A stretch of 64,000 nt of DNA, taken from positions 29,334 to 93,333 of the forward strand of contig JAUIAD010000013.1 in the NCBI GenBank assembly GCA_030425685.1. The letters run 5' to 3'. The DNA is from Gammaproteobacteria bacterium. GTDB taxonomy: Bacteria; Pseudomonadota; Gammaproteobacteria; Coxiellales; Coxiellaceae. The translations under genes were made by a program, and so were the position numbers. The notes beneath the pieces were generated by a model, which saw only the letters and a program-made list of their open reading frames with translations, was not told where the DNA came from and did no database searches. Positions 35,875 to 45,300 of this stretch are shown here, piece by piece. Each line of letters begins with the position of its first letter. The stretch's first letter is position 1.

Positions 35875-36408
35875 CTAATTGACTTGAACCATAACCCTTC
35901 TGTTATAACCGCTACCGCGAGTGGTTTTATTGTTTCCGATTGGGTGCAGTGAGCCAAAGCCAACGATATGTAACTGCTTATGTGAAAAGCCGTGGTTCCA
36001 TAGGAAGGATGCGATCACTTGAGCATATTGGTTAGACAGCGGGATGCGTTTGGCGGAAGGGTAAACGGTATCACTATAACCAGAAACGTGAATCATCACG
36101 GGCTGGCTAAATTGCTGTAAATAAATTTGTAGAAAGAGAGCAATGCGTTGCACGGTGTCTGTTTTATAGTCTAACAATTGTGTCGATGCTAGATGAAAGA
36201 AAGTGTCTACTGGTATTACCAGCTGAACGCGTGCGCCTTGTTTAATAATTTGTACACCATCTTGTTGAATGCTTTGCCGCAGAGTTAGCAGTTGTTGTTG
36301 TCTAGGTGTTAACGGGTTAGGTTTGGGGTGGCTGCAGCCGCTTAGGACAAATGCTGCTGATGTGATCAATAATAATGCAGATAAAAAACGTTTGGAGATT
36401 TTCTTCAT
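35875..36408 (-). CDS. OmpA-like lipoprotein
   Basis: A 177-residue lipoprotein: signal peptide with lipobox LSGC, a short linker, then an OmpA-type peptidoglycan-binding domain (about 60-175) containing VSGYSDTVYPSAKRIPLSNQYAQVI and the terminal NRRVMVQV. It is periplasmic, anchored in the outer membrane and bound to peptidoglycan. The size and plan resemble Legionella DotK/IcmN, but no other Dot/Icm gene is nearby. It lies 0.6 kb downstream of the pilus locus on the same strand, so a pilus role is equally possible. Confidence 0.82.
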   Translation of the reverse strand: MKKISKRFLSALLLITSAAFVLSGCSHPKPNPLTPRQQQLLTLRQSIQQDGVQIIKQGARVQLVIPVDTFFHLASTQLLDYKTDTVQRIALFLQIYLQQFSQPVMIHVSGYSDTVYPSAKRIPLSNQYAQVIASFLWNHGFSHKQLHIVGFGSLHPIGNNKTTRGSGYNRRVMVQVN

Positions 36409-37020
36409 AATGCTCTCAGATGGTTATCAGTAAGAAGTGGTATTGAGCAATTTTATAGCATAATGATCCTTATCACAACATTATCTGCAATGGATAATAA
36501 ATAGTGTATTTATTGCTCTTGTTATCTCGGGGAACTCCGAAGCATGCTGCGTCCACAAACATCCGCAGCACAAACGATCCACAGCCATTCACACCGAAAC
36601 GGGCACAGCATGCTGCGCCCGCAAAACATCTGTAGCACAAACGATCCACAGCCACCCATACCCAAACGGGCACAGCATGCTGTGCCCCTACGAATTCTAA
36701 ATTACCTAAGCAAAACTCACACTAAACCCAAACCCGTAGGGGCGCAGCATGCTGCGCCCGCAAAACATCCGTAGCACCAACAATCCACAGCCACCCATAC
36801 CCAAACGGGCACAGCATGCTGTGTACCCTAAGCCTTTTTGGTAAGTGCTTTGAAAGCATTTTGCGCGAAACATTGGCCCGCAAATGGAATTGCGCAGTAC
36901 ATAGAGTTATATGTCCTGAGCTGTTACGGATCTAGTGAGAGTGTTAGTCGCATCAAGAGATCCTGAGTCAAGCTCAGGATGGCGCGGCTTCGAATAACTT
37001 TGTAATTAGCGCTAAAGCTA
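36409..37020. other. Intergenic repeat island between pilus locus and OmpA-like gene
   Basis: This 612-bp stretch has no gene. It holds the palindromic repeat cluster (36534-36828) and, at 36960-36980, an 8-bp-arm hairpin ATCCTGAG-tcaag-CTCAGGAT. Short open frames across the repeats are translations of the repeat units and are not genes. No T-tract follows the 36960 hairpin, so it is not an obvious terminator. Confidence 0.7.
36534..36828 (+). repeat. Cluster of 67-bp-period palindromic repeats
   Basis: Five copies of a GCATGC-centred palindrome (such as GGGCGCAGCATGCTGCGCCC) start at about 36534, 36601, 36668, 36740 and 36807. Within each unit the palindromes are 67 bp apart and the 47-bp spacer is conserved (GCAAAACATC-GTAGCAC-AA, CCACAGCCAC, CCAAAC). 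Two units are fused and share a palindrome; a third is separated by about 50 bp. Outer ends carry GTAGGG or CCCTACG. One inverted copy lies at 14394-14492. This fits a mobile REPIN/MITE-like family. Confidence 0.85.
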
Positions 37021-38583
37021 CTACGCGTTTGTTTTAAGTTTTATTGCATGTTGTACCTCAGAGATACGTTGAATAGAAAGGTTTTCTTTCTGGAGGTTGC
37101 GAGGCAGTGCTGCTAGTGCTATTTCTGCATCGCGAGTCGACATGTAATTTCCATACACCAAAGTAAAAAGATGTTTTTTTCCTTGTGGGCTGGCGTAGCA
37201 TAGTGCTTTGTCTAAGATATGGTGATGCTTGGCAAAGTCGAGCAGGGTCATTTTGCTTTTTGACTGTTTTAACTTGATAGTAAAACTGGTTGCAGGCATT
37301 TCTAGTAAAATTGATTCGTCAAGGCTGTAGCTAACGCTGTTGTCTTTGTTGATCGTTATTTTAGGTTCTAATGTGTTTTCTGCGATAAGCTTCTTGCTGT
37401 TGATACCCGTTTGGTGCTCGGTTTTTGCTGCGGTTGGCTTTTTAGCAGCGATTAATTTTTGGGTGATGCTGTTATTGTGGTGACTTGCTTTCTTTGTTTG
37501 TATTGTTTGCTGGGCGATTACTCTTTTCGCTATGTTATTATTGTGATGACTTGCATTTTTTGTTTGCTGAGCGATTACTTTTTTGGCTATGCTGTTATTG
37601 TGATGATTTGCCTTTTTTATTCCTACTGTTCGCTGAGCGATGACTTTTTGGCTGTTTAATTTTTTGTTCTCGCTATTGCGAATAAATTTTTTGTGTTGCT
37701 GTCTAACATGTCTTTCACTGGGCTTTGGTTTTTTAATGGCTGTTTTTTTGATATTAACAGCAGCTTTTTTATTAACAGTATGATCAGTTACTATTTTTGC
37801 CTCAATAGTCTTAATATTTTTTTGCGCTGGGTAGGTAGGTTGTGTATTGGTAGGTTTCTTAGGGGTGGTGTTAGCGGTTATCGACGGTTTTAAAATAACT
37901 TGTGTCGATGCTGCTGCGTTTTGCTGGCGCTCGCTAGCAGGTGCTGTGGCATTAGGGGATAATTGAGTAATGCCGTCAAAGGTTAAATAATATCTTTCTT
38001 TACCAGACTGTAATAAAACACCACCACGATCAATTGATAAGATGCGCGTGCCGTCGATTAATTGTGTGTGACTGTTAACTTGCTGATAGGCGCCGCCCAC
38101 CGAGAGTGTTGCTGTCCAGGTGCCATTTTGATTATCGAGATAAGCAAGCGTGTAGGTAGCATTTTTGTTTGTTGAGCTAGTTGTTGTACCAAAGTTATCT
38201 GGATTCAAGCTGTTAGTGCCAGACATGGATTGCGTTTTTTGATTCACCACGGCAATTTCATTGCGTGCTTTGGCGATGGCCACTTCTTCGGATAAGACTT
38301 TATGCTGTAATTTAGCTGTTTTATATTTATTTAATAGGTTGATGTAGGCTTTGGAATTTAATGTTAGTGAAGTTTCGTGTTGGTTGATATTATTTGCTAA
38401 CGGGGCGCTAAGCTGCGGTGCATTTAGGGTTGTCGCCTTTTGCATCGGTTCTGCCGCGTGTAATGTTGTTGGGGGTTTAGCAGTAATATCACTGCTGACC
38501 AGTTGGTAAACTTCCCAACCGAGAAATGCAAAAGCGGCAATGGTAATTGACAATAGTGTCAGCTGCTTTTTCTCAAATTTCAT
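37021..38583 (-). CDS. pilP: Type IVb pilus PilP-like protein with C-terminal SPOR-like domain
   Basis: 520 residues: an N-terminal membrane anchor (8-28), a helical region, and a small beta domain (about 145-215, TYTLAYLDNQNGTWTATLSV and DGTRILSIDRGGVLLQSG) of the PilP type, which normally links the inner-membrane complex to the secretin. A long Lys/Thr/His/Asn-rich linker with imperfect repeats (HHNNSIAKKVIAQQT type) follows. The end (about 430-510) is SPOR-like: FTIKLKQSKSK, LFTLVYGNYMSTRDAEIAL, LPRNL. SPOR domains bind denuded glycan strands, so this version could anchor the pilus machine to the wall. The SPOR tail is not part of known R64 PilP. It is the last pilus gene of the operon. 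Confidence 0.65.
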   Translation of the reverse strand: MKFEKKQLTLLSITIAAFAFLGWEVYQLVSSDITAKPPTTLHAAEPMQKATTLNAPQLSAPLANNINQHETSLTLNSKAYINLLNKYKTAKLQHKVLSEEVAIAKARNEIAVVNQKTQSMSGTNSLNPDNFGTTTSSTNKNATYTLAYLDNQNGTWTATLSVGGAYQQVNSHTQLIDGTRILSIDRGGVLLQSGKERYYLTFDGITQLSPNATAPASERQQNAAASTQVILKPSITANTTPKKPTNTQPTYPAQKNIKTIEAKIVTDHTVNKKAAVNIKKTAIKKPKPSERHVRQQHKKFIRNSENKKLNSQKVIAQRTVGIKKANHHNNSIAKKVIAQQTKNASHHNNNIAKRVIAQQTIQTKKASHHNNSITQKLIAAKKPTAAKTEHQTGINSKKLIAENTLEPKITINKDNSVSYSLDESILLEMPATSFTIKLKQSKSKMTLLDFAKHHHILDKALCYASPQGKKHLFTLVYGNYMSTRDAEIALAALPRNLQKENLSIQRISEVQHAIKLKTNA

Positions 38584-38584
38584 A

Positions 38585-39841
38585 TTATTTCCCCCATATG
38601 GATAGTTGGATGGAACCGTTGATCAAGGTGTCAGCAGCAATATCCAAGGTAATCCTATTTGTTGTTACTGGCAGCTGACTTAATGCGTTTGATAGCAGTT
38701 CGAGTTCTTGTGGCGATGTGTTGTGCAAATTAATGTTTAGTGTTTTTTCAGTTGTTGCCTGGTGAACAACGTTAGCATTTACCGTAATATTCTTTCCTTC
38801 CATAACCGTATTTATCTTATCGGCAAGCAGCTCAAATGCTTGTTCAATTGGAAAAATTATCGCAGGCTGAGGGCGTGGTTGTAATGATAGTGCTTTTGTT
38901 AGCTTAGCTACGTTTTGTTGGAAGCTAATGCTGAATTTATTTTTTTTCGCCCAATCAATTAAGGTTTCAATATTGCCATTGGAGGGGGTGAGGCTAAGGG
39001 ATAATTGATGCCCTTGTAATTGCGCTTTTTCAATTTGCCACCCTGGTACAGTGTAAAGTGCTGTGATGGTGCCAAGGATGGTGGCAATTTGTTGGCTGGG
39101 AGACGGTGTCATTAATGCCTGGTTATAGTCATGGTAAGGGTTTTTAGGTATGACCGTGCTGACAACGGGTCTAGTGTCAATGGAATGTTTGGCGATAATA
39201 AATAAAATAGCGCATACAATAACAGCGCCAGCAGCAATAATATTTCGGTACGGGTTTACATAGAGCCGCTGTGATTTTAAGGCGTTATGCAGAGGTTGTA
39301 GTTTAAATGTATTTAGTGTTTTCAGTCTAGGTAGCAAGGGCCTGTCTAAAGTGTCAAATGATGTCGTAATATCAGCAGGAAAAATAACAGCATCGTTATC
39401 TTCGTCATTTGTCTCAGGCGGCTTTTTATAAAGGGGAATGTCACCATGCGTAATAATTTCAAACGCTGTTTTTTCTGCCATTAGAGGCAGTAATTCTGTT
39501 TTTAGCTGCTCTTTAGGAATAATCGCGTCTAAGAAAACAGAGCCGGATTTAATGATGATAAGCAGAATTTTTTGGCTGTTAGCAATGGACTCGCAGAAAA
39601 CAAGGTTGTTGGATGAGGAAAAGAACTGTTTGACACTCTCACCCAATAGATAGCCTGATTCACGAGAAAAAACAGCTTCATATTCGCCATGCTTTTTTTT
39701 ATAAAGCTGTACGTGCTGCCCATGCTGATCGGCAAGGTGGCGGATCTGCTGATTTAGCAGAGACTTTTTTTTGTTCCTTAACAGTTCGCGGTACGTATGT
39801 ACCACAAACTGTGTTCCATCATTTCTCGTTAAGATTGACAT
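38585..39841 (-). CDS. pilO: Type IVb pilus accessory protein PilO
   Basis: About 418 residues: a cytoplasmic N-terminal domain (starting MSILTRNDGTQFVVHTYREL), a single transmembrane segment near 208-226 (AAGAVIVCAILFIIAKHS) and a periplasmic domain. This is the layout of the R64 PilO/PAP_PilO family, which forms the inner-membrane platform with PilP. The frame is open to 39964, but the ATG at 39841 gives the family-like N terminus and overlaps the secretin stop by 23 bp. pilP begins 1 bp after its stop. Confidence 0.7.
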   Translation of the reverse strand: MSILTRNDGTQFVVHTYRELLRNKKKSLLNQQIRHLADQHGQHVQLYKKKHGEYEAVFSRESGYLLGESVKQFFSSSNNLVFCESIANSQKILLIIIKSGSVFLDAIIPKEQLKTELLPLMAEKTAFEIITHGDIPLYKKPPETNDEDNDAVIFPADITTSFDTLDRPLLPRLKTLNTFKLQPLHNALKSQRLYVNPYRNIIAAGAVIVCAILFIIAKHSIDTRPVVSTVIPKNPYHDYNQALMTPSPSQQIATILGTITALYTVPGWQIEKAQLQGHQLSLSLTPSNGNIETLIDWAKKNKFSISFQQNVAKLTKALSLQPRPQPAIIFPIEQAFELLADKINTVMEGKNITVNANVVHQATTEKTLNINLHNTSPQELELLSNALSQLPVTTNRITLDIAADTLINGSIQLSIWGK

Positions 39842-41417
39842 TCGATTTGCTGCTATGAAGTATGATTGGTGTAATAAGTACCAAGGTTTCAATGTTTTCA
39901 GACGTTGCACCAGCGCCACCCAGAGGACGGATGTCAAAAGGGCTAGCTTCGTTGGTGGCGTCACGCAAGCGTTTGTAACCGGCGATGATTAAAGTTGAGC
40001 CTGAATTAATAAGGCTGCGTTGATTAAAAGATTTTTGTGACAGCGTTGGCACTTGTATTGCCTGGTATTGAACACTACGTGGTGTGACAACCGTGGTAGA
40101 GTTTGACTGTTGGTTCTCAAGGTTGGCAGGTTCAGTGCTTACTTTTTCTAAACGATCTAGATTAGCAATGGTGCTTGAAATTTGTAGGTACACCTTATTG
40201 CTTTGGATCTTAGGCAGTAAATAAAGCGTAAAGCCATCGGTTATGCTACCAGGCGTGACCGAGTTAGTGCTAAAAATCTGACTATTGGTTTGGCTGATGC
40301 TTTCGATATAGCCAATACTTTTGGTGATACGGATAGCAGCCATTTGATTATTTAGGGTAATCACTTCTGGCTCTGTCACCACGCGCACGCGCCCTTGTTG
40401 ACTTAAGGCGTTGACAACAACGTCTGTCCCTTCGGAGCCACCAGCGCCAAAGCGTGTTATGGCTGAGTTGGTATTACTACCGATAAGGTTGTCGGCAATA
40501 ATATTGGTTGCATTGCCAGGGCTGCCAATAACGCTAAAGTGAGTGTTTAGAGCGCTGAATAATAAGTTCCAGTTAACGCCGTAATTAAAGTTCTTATTGA
40601 GCATAATTTCTAATACTTGCACTTTAATGGCAACTTGACGGCTTAATTTCTTATTAAGGTCGGAGATGTATTTAGAAATAGCGTTAACATTGCTGGGGTG
40701 ATCATTGACGGTGACGGATGTTGTTGATTCAGAGACAACAACGCGGCCTTCTTTTGATTTTAACTGATTAATCGTTCTTTCAAGATCGTGCCAAACGGAT
40801 AGTTGTCCTTCGAGATTGCTAAACTGCTGATCGTTAAGTTGATTGACGGGCGATCCATTGCTATCAGTATATTGGTTGTTATTATTTGATTTATGTTCTT
40901 GGCCAACTAAATAATTCGATGCGCCAGGCATAAAAGAAATATCAAAGGTTTTCGTTTGAAATGCTGACCAATTGATATCGTTTTTAGTAATAAAATAGTG
41001 ATAATTAGTTTGTGAAGCTAGAGCATCCAAGGCGCCCTTTAGAGTGCCGACGTAATTCATGCTAATAAGGCGTTGCGTTCTAACGCTATTATCATAGTTT
41101 AAGTCTATATTGTGGTGCCTTAGTAAGCGGCCCAATAAGACGGTAAAAGGCAATCTATGTGCGCGCAAGGTAATGCGCTTGCGCATCCATTTAGGATCTG
41201 TGTCAATGGGAACAGCTTTGGTGTCAACATAGTAGCCTGGTTTGCTAACCACTGGGGGCTGTATAGCACTTTGCATCGTGCGTGCATGATCAATTTTCGC
41301 TTCAGTTTTATCTACGTTTTCATTGCTTTGTTTGTATATGGTGCAGGATGTCAGCAAACAAATACATAAACCGGTAGATAGTGACAGAAAAATTTTTTTC
41401 ACTTGTTTTTTATCCAT
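39819..41417 (-). CDS. pilN: Type IVb pilus secretin, PilN family
   Basis: A 532-residue outer-membrane secretin. A lipoprotein signal ends in LLTSC. N-terminal secretin/TonB short domain (about 75-140, TLRAHRLPFTVLLGRLLRHH) and N domains follow, then the secretin core with GRVRVVTEPEVITLNNQMAAI and a terminal IIAGYKRLRDAT...LVLITPIIL. The lipidated, R64 PilN-like plan supports type IVb rather than PilQ of type IVa pili. It forms the channel for pilus exit. It is 25 bp after the TcpQ-like gene. Confidence 0.88.
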   Translation of the reverse strand: MDKKQVKKIFLSLSTGLCICLLTSCTIYKQSNENVDKTEAKIDHARTMQSAIQPPVVSKPGYYVDTKAVPIDTDPKWMRKRITLRAHRLPFTVLLGRLLRHHNIDLNYDNSVRTQRLISMNYVGTLKGALDALASQTNYHYFITKNDINWSAFQTKTFDISFMPGASNYLVGQEHKSNNNNQYTDSNGSPVNQLNDQQFSNLEGQLSVWHDLERTINQLKSKEGRVVVSESTTSVTVNDHPSNVNAISKYISDLNKKLSRQVAIKVQVLEIMLNKNFNYGVNWNLLFSALNTHFSVIGSPGNATNIIADNLIGSNTNSAITRFGAGGSEGTDVVVNALSQQGRVRVVTEPEVITLNNQMAAIRITKSIGYIESISQTNSQIFSTNSVTPGSITDGFTLYLLPKIQSNKVYLQISSTIANLDRLEKVSTEPANLENQQSNSTTVVTPRSVQYQAIQVPTLSQKSFNQRSLINSGSTLIIAGYKRLRDATNEASPFDIRPLGGAGATSENIETLVLITPIILHSSKSNVNLNEK

Positions 41418-41442
41418 TGTTTGTTGCTCATTTTTGTGTTGC

Positions 41443-41895
41443 TCATTTGATATTTCTGGGCGCGATAACGAGTACGTGATTGCCTTGGTAGAATATCGCT
41501 TGCAAAGGGTAGTCTTTGAGAACCTTGGTGAGAATGGCGCGCAGACTGGAGGCTGCGACTCTGGTTTTTCCTACCCATTGGAAGTCATAGTCAGGTTGCC
41601 ATACAACGCGTCGCCAACCGAATTGCTTGCCGAGCTGGGTGATGTTGTATTTTAGTGATCCGGGGTAAAGTGTAAAACGCGCGCGTCTAGATGGCGAATG
41701 AGGGAGTGAGCTTAGTTTATCCATCTGAAAAGTAGGGCGGCTTTGATAGCTGGCTTCTCGCTTGGTAACCGTTGTAACGTTAGCGTTATTTGCTTTGCTG
41801 GTGCGTACAACTTCTAAGGGTGGGGATTGGGTGTATCCATAGGCTAGAGAAGAAAAAAACAGTATCAATGGCAGGATAAGTGATTTTTTCCGCAT
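41443..41895 (-). CDS. TcpQ/PilL C-terminal domain-like pilus protein
   Basis: A 150-residue secreted protein. The signal peptide ends near AYGYT. The C-terminal half (FTLYPGSLKYNITQLGKQFGWRRVVW, DYDFQWVGKTRVAASSLRAIL, GNHVLVIAPRN) has the pattern of the TcpQ/PilL C-terminal domain, which aids secretin assembly in type IVb pili. It corresponds to the C-terminal part of R64 PilL only. The ATG at 41895 has AAGGAG upstream and places the signal peptide correctly. It is the first gene of the pilN-pilO-pilP half of the locus. Confidence 0.7.
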   Translation of the reverse strand: MRKKSLILPLILFFSSLAYGYTQSPPLEVVRTSKANNANVTTVTKREASYQSRPTFQMDKLSSLPHSPSRRARFTLYPGSLKYNITQLGKQFGWRRVVWQPDYDFQWVGKTRVAASSLRAILTKVLKDYPLQAIFYQGNHVLVIAPRNIK

Positions 41896-42331
41896 GATGA
41901 ACTCCTTTTTGCTGCAGCAGACTGCAGGCAAGTAATCCTAGTGTAGAGTTTATTAAAGAGGGTAAGACGGAGTCTGAAAGCCCTCACCATGTTATGCAAT
42001 ATGATTTATTTAAAAATCCTTGTTGGGTCAACGATAAGCTTACTATGCTAAGCTCGCTTATCCTCACCCCTCCATGGTGAGTGTATTCGATATACTTTCT
42101 AGATTATAAGTTGTTTTTTTTAAAAATGAAACCTGTAATTATTTTCAAATTGAAATTCTAATGTCATTTAATTTTATCTTAATGTTTTTATTGGGAGATG
42201 ATTTTAATTAAGTTAGTGCTTGCTTAAGGTCGTTAGTTTTTTTGTCTGCATTCCGTGGCCAGCCTCTTGCAAGTGGCTAGGTCACGGAATGAGATTTGTC
42301 ATCGTCAGCATATGGTTTATGCTGACGTTAT
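41896..42331. other. Intergenic region between OTU gene and pilN block
   Basis: 436 bp without a gene. It carries hairpins at 42303-42327 (CGTCAGCATA-tggtt-TATGCTGACG, perfect 10-bp arms, 4 bp past the OTU stop) and 42249-42291 (CATTCCGTG/CACGGAATG arms). A possible small stem lies at 42063-42081 (CTCACC/GGTGAG), and CTCACCATG recurs at 41983. The first hairpins probably mark the 3' end of the OTU transcript although no T-tract follows. The rest is AT-rich and probably holds the promoter for the downstream pilus genes. Confidence 0.6.
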
Positions 42332-45300
42332 CTATTGAGGAGCGGGTGCTGCTCCGTCATTACTGGCCACTGATGCAGCATCGTCATCATCTTCTTCATC
42401 TTCATCTTCATCCTCATCGTCTTCTTCATCGGAATTTTTTTCGTCTGAAGAACTGTGATCAGATAATATGTTAACAGTGGCAAATATACCATGACCACTG
42501 CTTACCGTGCTTGCGTCTAGGCTTGGTGGTGCTAATAATGCATGTATTTCAGCGACAATAGCGCTGGGAATATTAAAGCCAAGTTCGCTTAGGGTGCTAG
42601 GGATATTATCCTGTGATTGTGGGTATCGTCCCCAATAGAGGTTAAATGCAGCAGTAATATTATCACTATGAGCAGCATTTGCTTGCGCGGTGATAAAATA
42701 TTTCAATAGCATTTGTAAGCGGAATTCGTTGCAGGTTTGCAATACCGTTGCTTGTAATGTTTGTGGTAAATTTTCTAAGGCGGATATCAGCAGATTTCTT
42801 GTTGCCTGTTCAGCTGGAGCTTCAAGTTGCAGCAGCGCGTCGTCTGGTAGCCACCTTGTTATGAGGTTGGTGATACAGTTTCCATGCGAAAATGCATCCT
42901 GTTCAAGCTTGCCTTCTAAATCAAATTGAGTGCTGTAGGCTGGCATTTTACTGCAGATGCTAAAGATATCGTATAAGGTTAACAATGGTTGCGTAGTAGC
43001 AGCGGTAATAAGGTCAGGAAATCTGTGATCATTTCTCCATTGTCCTAAGGTGCGACGTCTATTTCCTTGTCTTCCATCTTGCCAAGTTTGCACGTGCTTT
43101 AAATAAAGCAATGTTAGTGTGGGGGGTAGTCTATTATGTTTAAATTTGTCGTGGTTACTGGCTTGCTGCAAAAATTGCTCGAGCAGTTTGTTTACAGCGT
43201 GTATTGTATTGTCATTGAGTAAGCTGAGCTTAAGTCGGTTTGAACATAGTGCTTCTATCCAAATACTGAGGGTTTGTAGTATAGCGCTAGCCATTTGTGG
43301 TGAGGCGGCATCTAGTTGCTTGTAGAGCTGCTCGAGGCTATTTTCATGGCCAAAGATAAGTCCCATAATAGCGGTTGCTTTAGCTTGAGAGTTTTTAGGG
43401 ATTACATCACGAAATTCAAACGCCTCAGGTTTGGTTAATAAATCAAGGGTTAAGTGCCTTAAAATCATCGGCATGTAACGGCGGATTTCTGTATTGCCTA
43501 GTATGGAAAGTCCGAATAGAAGATTAGTACCTTGCCTTCTGCAATGATGATCAATAACAGAGATAAGTATTTTGTGAAGCTCAGGGTTCTCGGGTTCATG
43601 GTGCAATCTAGTGACTATTTCAACCAAAATGTGTTGTGCCATTTTCATATGTAGTCTAGGTGAGCGTTCGAATGCATACAATGTATTAAGAATGATGACT
43701 TGCTTTTCTGTAGAACGCTTGTTGGCGTTTAAAGCAGCTTTTACCAAGGTATTGGCAACAGGTATCAAGTGATCACTAGCCTTGTCGTCAAGATCATCAT
43801 CACTATCATTGTCATCGACAGACAGGCTTGCTGAAATCATTCTTTGTAGTAAGCGAGTAATAATATGCAGAATCAAATTGCCTTCTTCTGTGTTGATATT
43901 AAGTAGGCTGGTGATGCAATCTTTAAAGGCATTAAGTTTGGTGCTTATATTTTCGCTCCCTTGGGGAAGTAGCTCTTCGAGAAAACTACCGGGAGGGATA
44001 TCGTGCAGGTAAAGCTCTTCAGCCTGAAAGTTCAAGCGAATAAACTGAAGATGATCATGGGTAGAAAACCTGGCAAAGTCGATATCATTGGTACATTTGG
44101 CGATAATGGCGGAAAAATCATTTAAGTCGTCTTTTTTCTCTTTAAGGCCTTTAACTTTTGCCTTTCTGTCGCTAAGGGGTTTGTGGCGTTGTTGGTTAAG
44201 TTGATCTGTTGGCGATAGATCTAAGATGCCTTTAGCCTTTTCTTCGTCCTTGGCTTCTTTTGCTTTTTTTTGTTGTTCCATTGTCTTTAGGGTTAGCTGA
44301 TTGCTGAGTTGTGATTTCAGCGTGCTATGGTGAATTTGTAAGTGAGCAGGCGCTTTAAGGCGATTAAATAAAAGGGCTATGACTTTATCCTTATTCGGTA
44401 AGGAGCGAGCCTTCTTTTGTCCAGGATAGACATGTTGCGGTGCAAGAATAAAAATTCGCAAAATATGGTCGACAATCTCATAGGCATTGCCACCGTGGCT
44501 AAGAGCAGGGTGGATAGCCGCTATATTGGCTAATAAGCTATTGTTGTTGCTTTCTTCGTAAAGGGAGAAAATTTTATTTATCAGTATATCTTTGTCGGTA
44601 TCTGATATTGACTGGCAGGAATAAATTTTTCTTAGCATGCAAGCAACAACGATGCTGGTGGTGTCGGGGTTTAGTTGGCTGCCGTCGCCAACAGTAAGAT
44701 ATGCTGTCAATAGTTGTGGCAGCTCGTTAACATCTTTTTGCGATTCAACGCAGTGGCAAATAAAGTCTCTTCCTTCTGGTGTCCGCGGATTGGCAAAGGC
44801 TAAAAACTCGGAGGAAATGGTGGCTACTCCCTGCTGTGCGAGTTTTGTTAAAATAGCCTGTGTTTGTTCTTCATCACTGCCAAGGATTTGTCGTCGCATA
44901 AATTGAATAACGGGGTTGTCAGTGTTGAAAAGAAAAGCGTAGTTTTGCCCTAATAACTCGATAATGCGTATGCGCGATGCATGGGTGAGTTTAGTGTTCC
45001 AAAAGATAGCTTGCGCAATAACGATAATCTCTTTATTGCTAAGCGCTCTAAAATTAGCTGGGAAGCCTGCTGACAGGGAGTGCTTGGCTTTTTTACTCTT
45101 TTTGGTTGACTTTTTATCGGTTTGGTTTGTAGAAGAGTCTAATGATGATGCGGCTGTGCTTGCGGCTCTTAAGGAGGCCTTAGGGGCTGAAGCTGCTGCT
45201 GCCGCTGCAGATTGTGTATAGTTGTGCGCAGATGAACTGCCCAATAAAAGCCGTGTTGATTCTGAGGCGGGGGGTGGTCTCCTTGTATGAGAGACACTTT

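Noticed and set aside
36544..36774. 76-codon plus-strand open frame across the repeats
   Set aside because: A direct translation of the palindromic repeat units with recurring peptides; no independent evidence of coding.
36534..36828. Possible CRISPR array
   Set aside because: Both the palindromes and the spacers between them are repeated, the palindrome occurs as pairs, and there are no cas genes. This is a repeat element, not a CRISPR array.
42220..42474. 84-codon plus-strand frame rich in His and Leu
   Set aside because: Its second half is antisense to the acidic tail of the OTU protein, which produces the HRHHLLHLHLHP pattern artificially.
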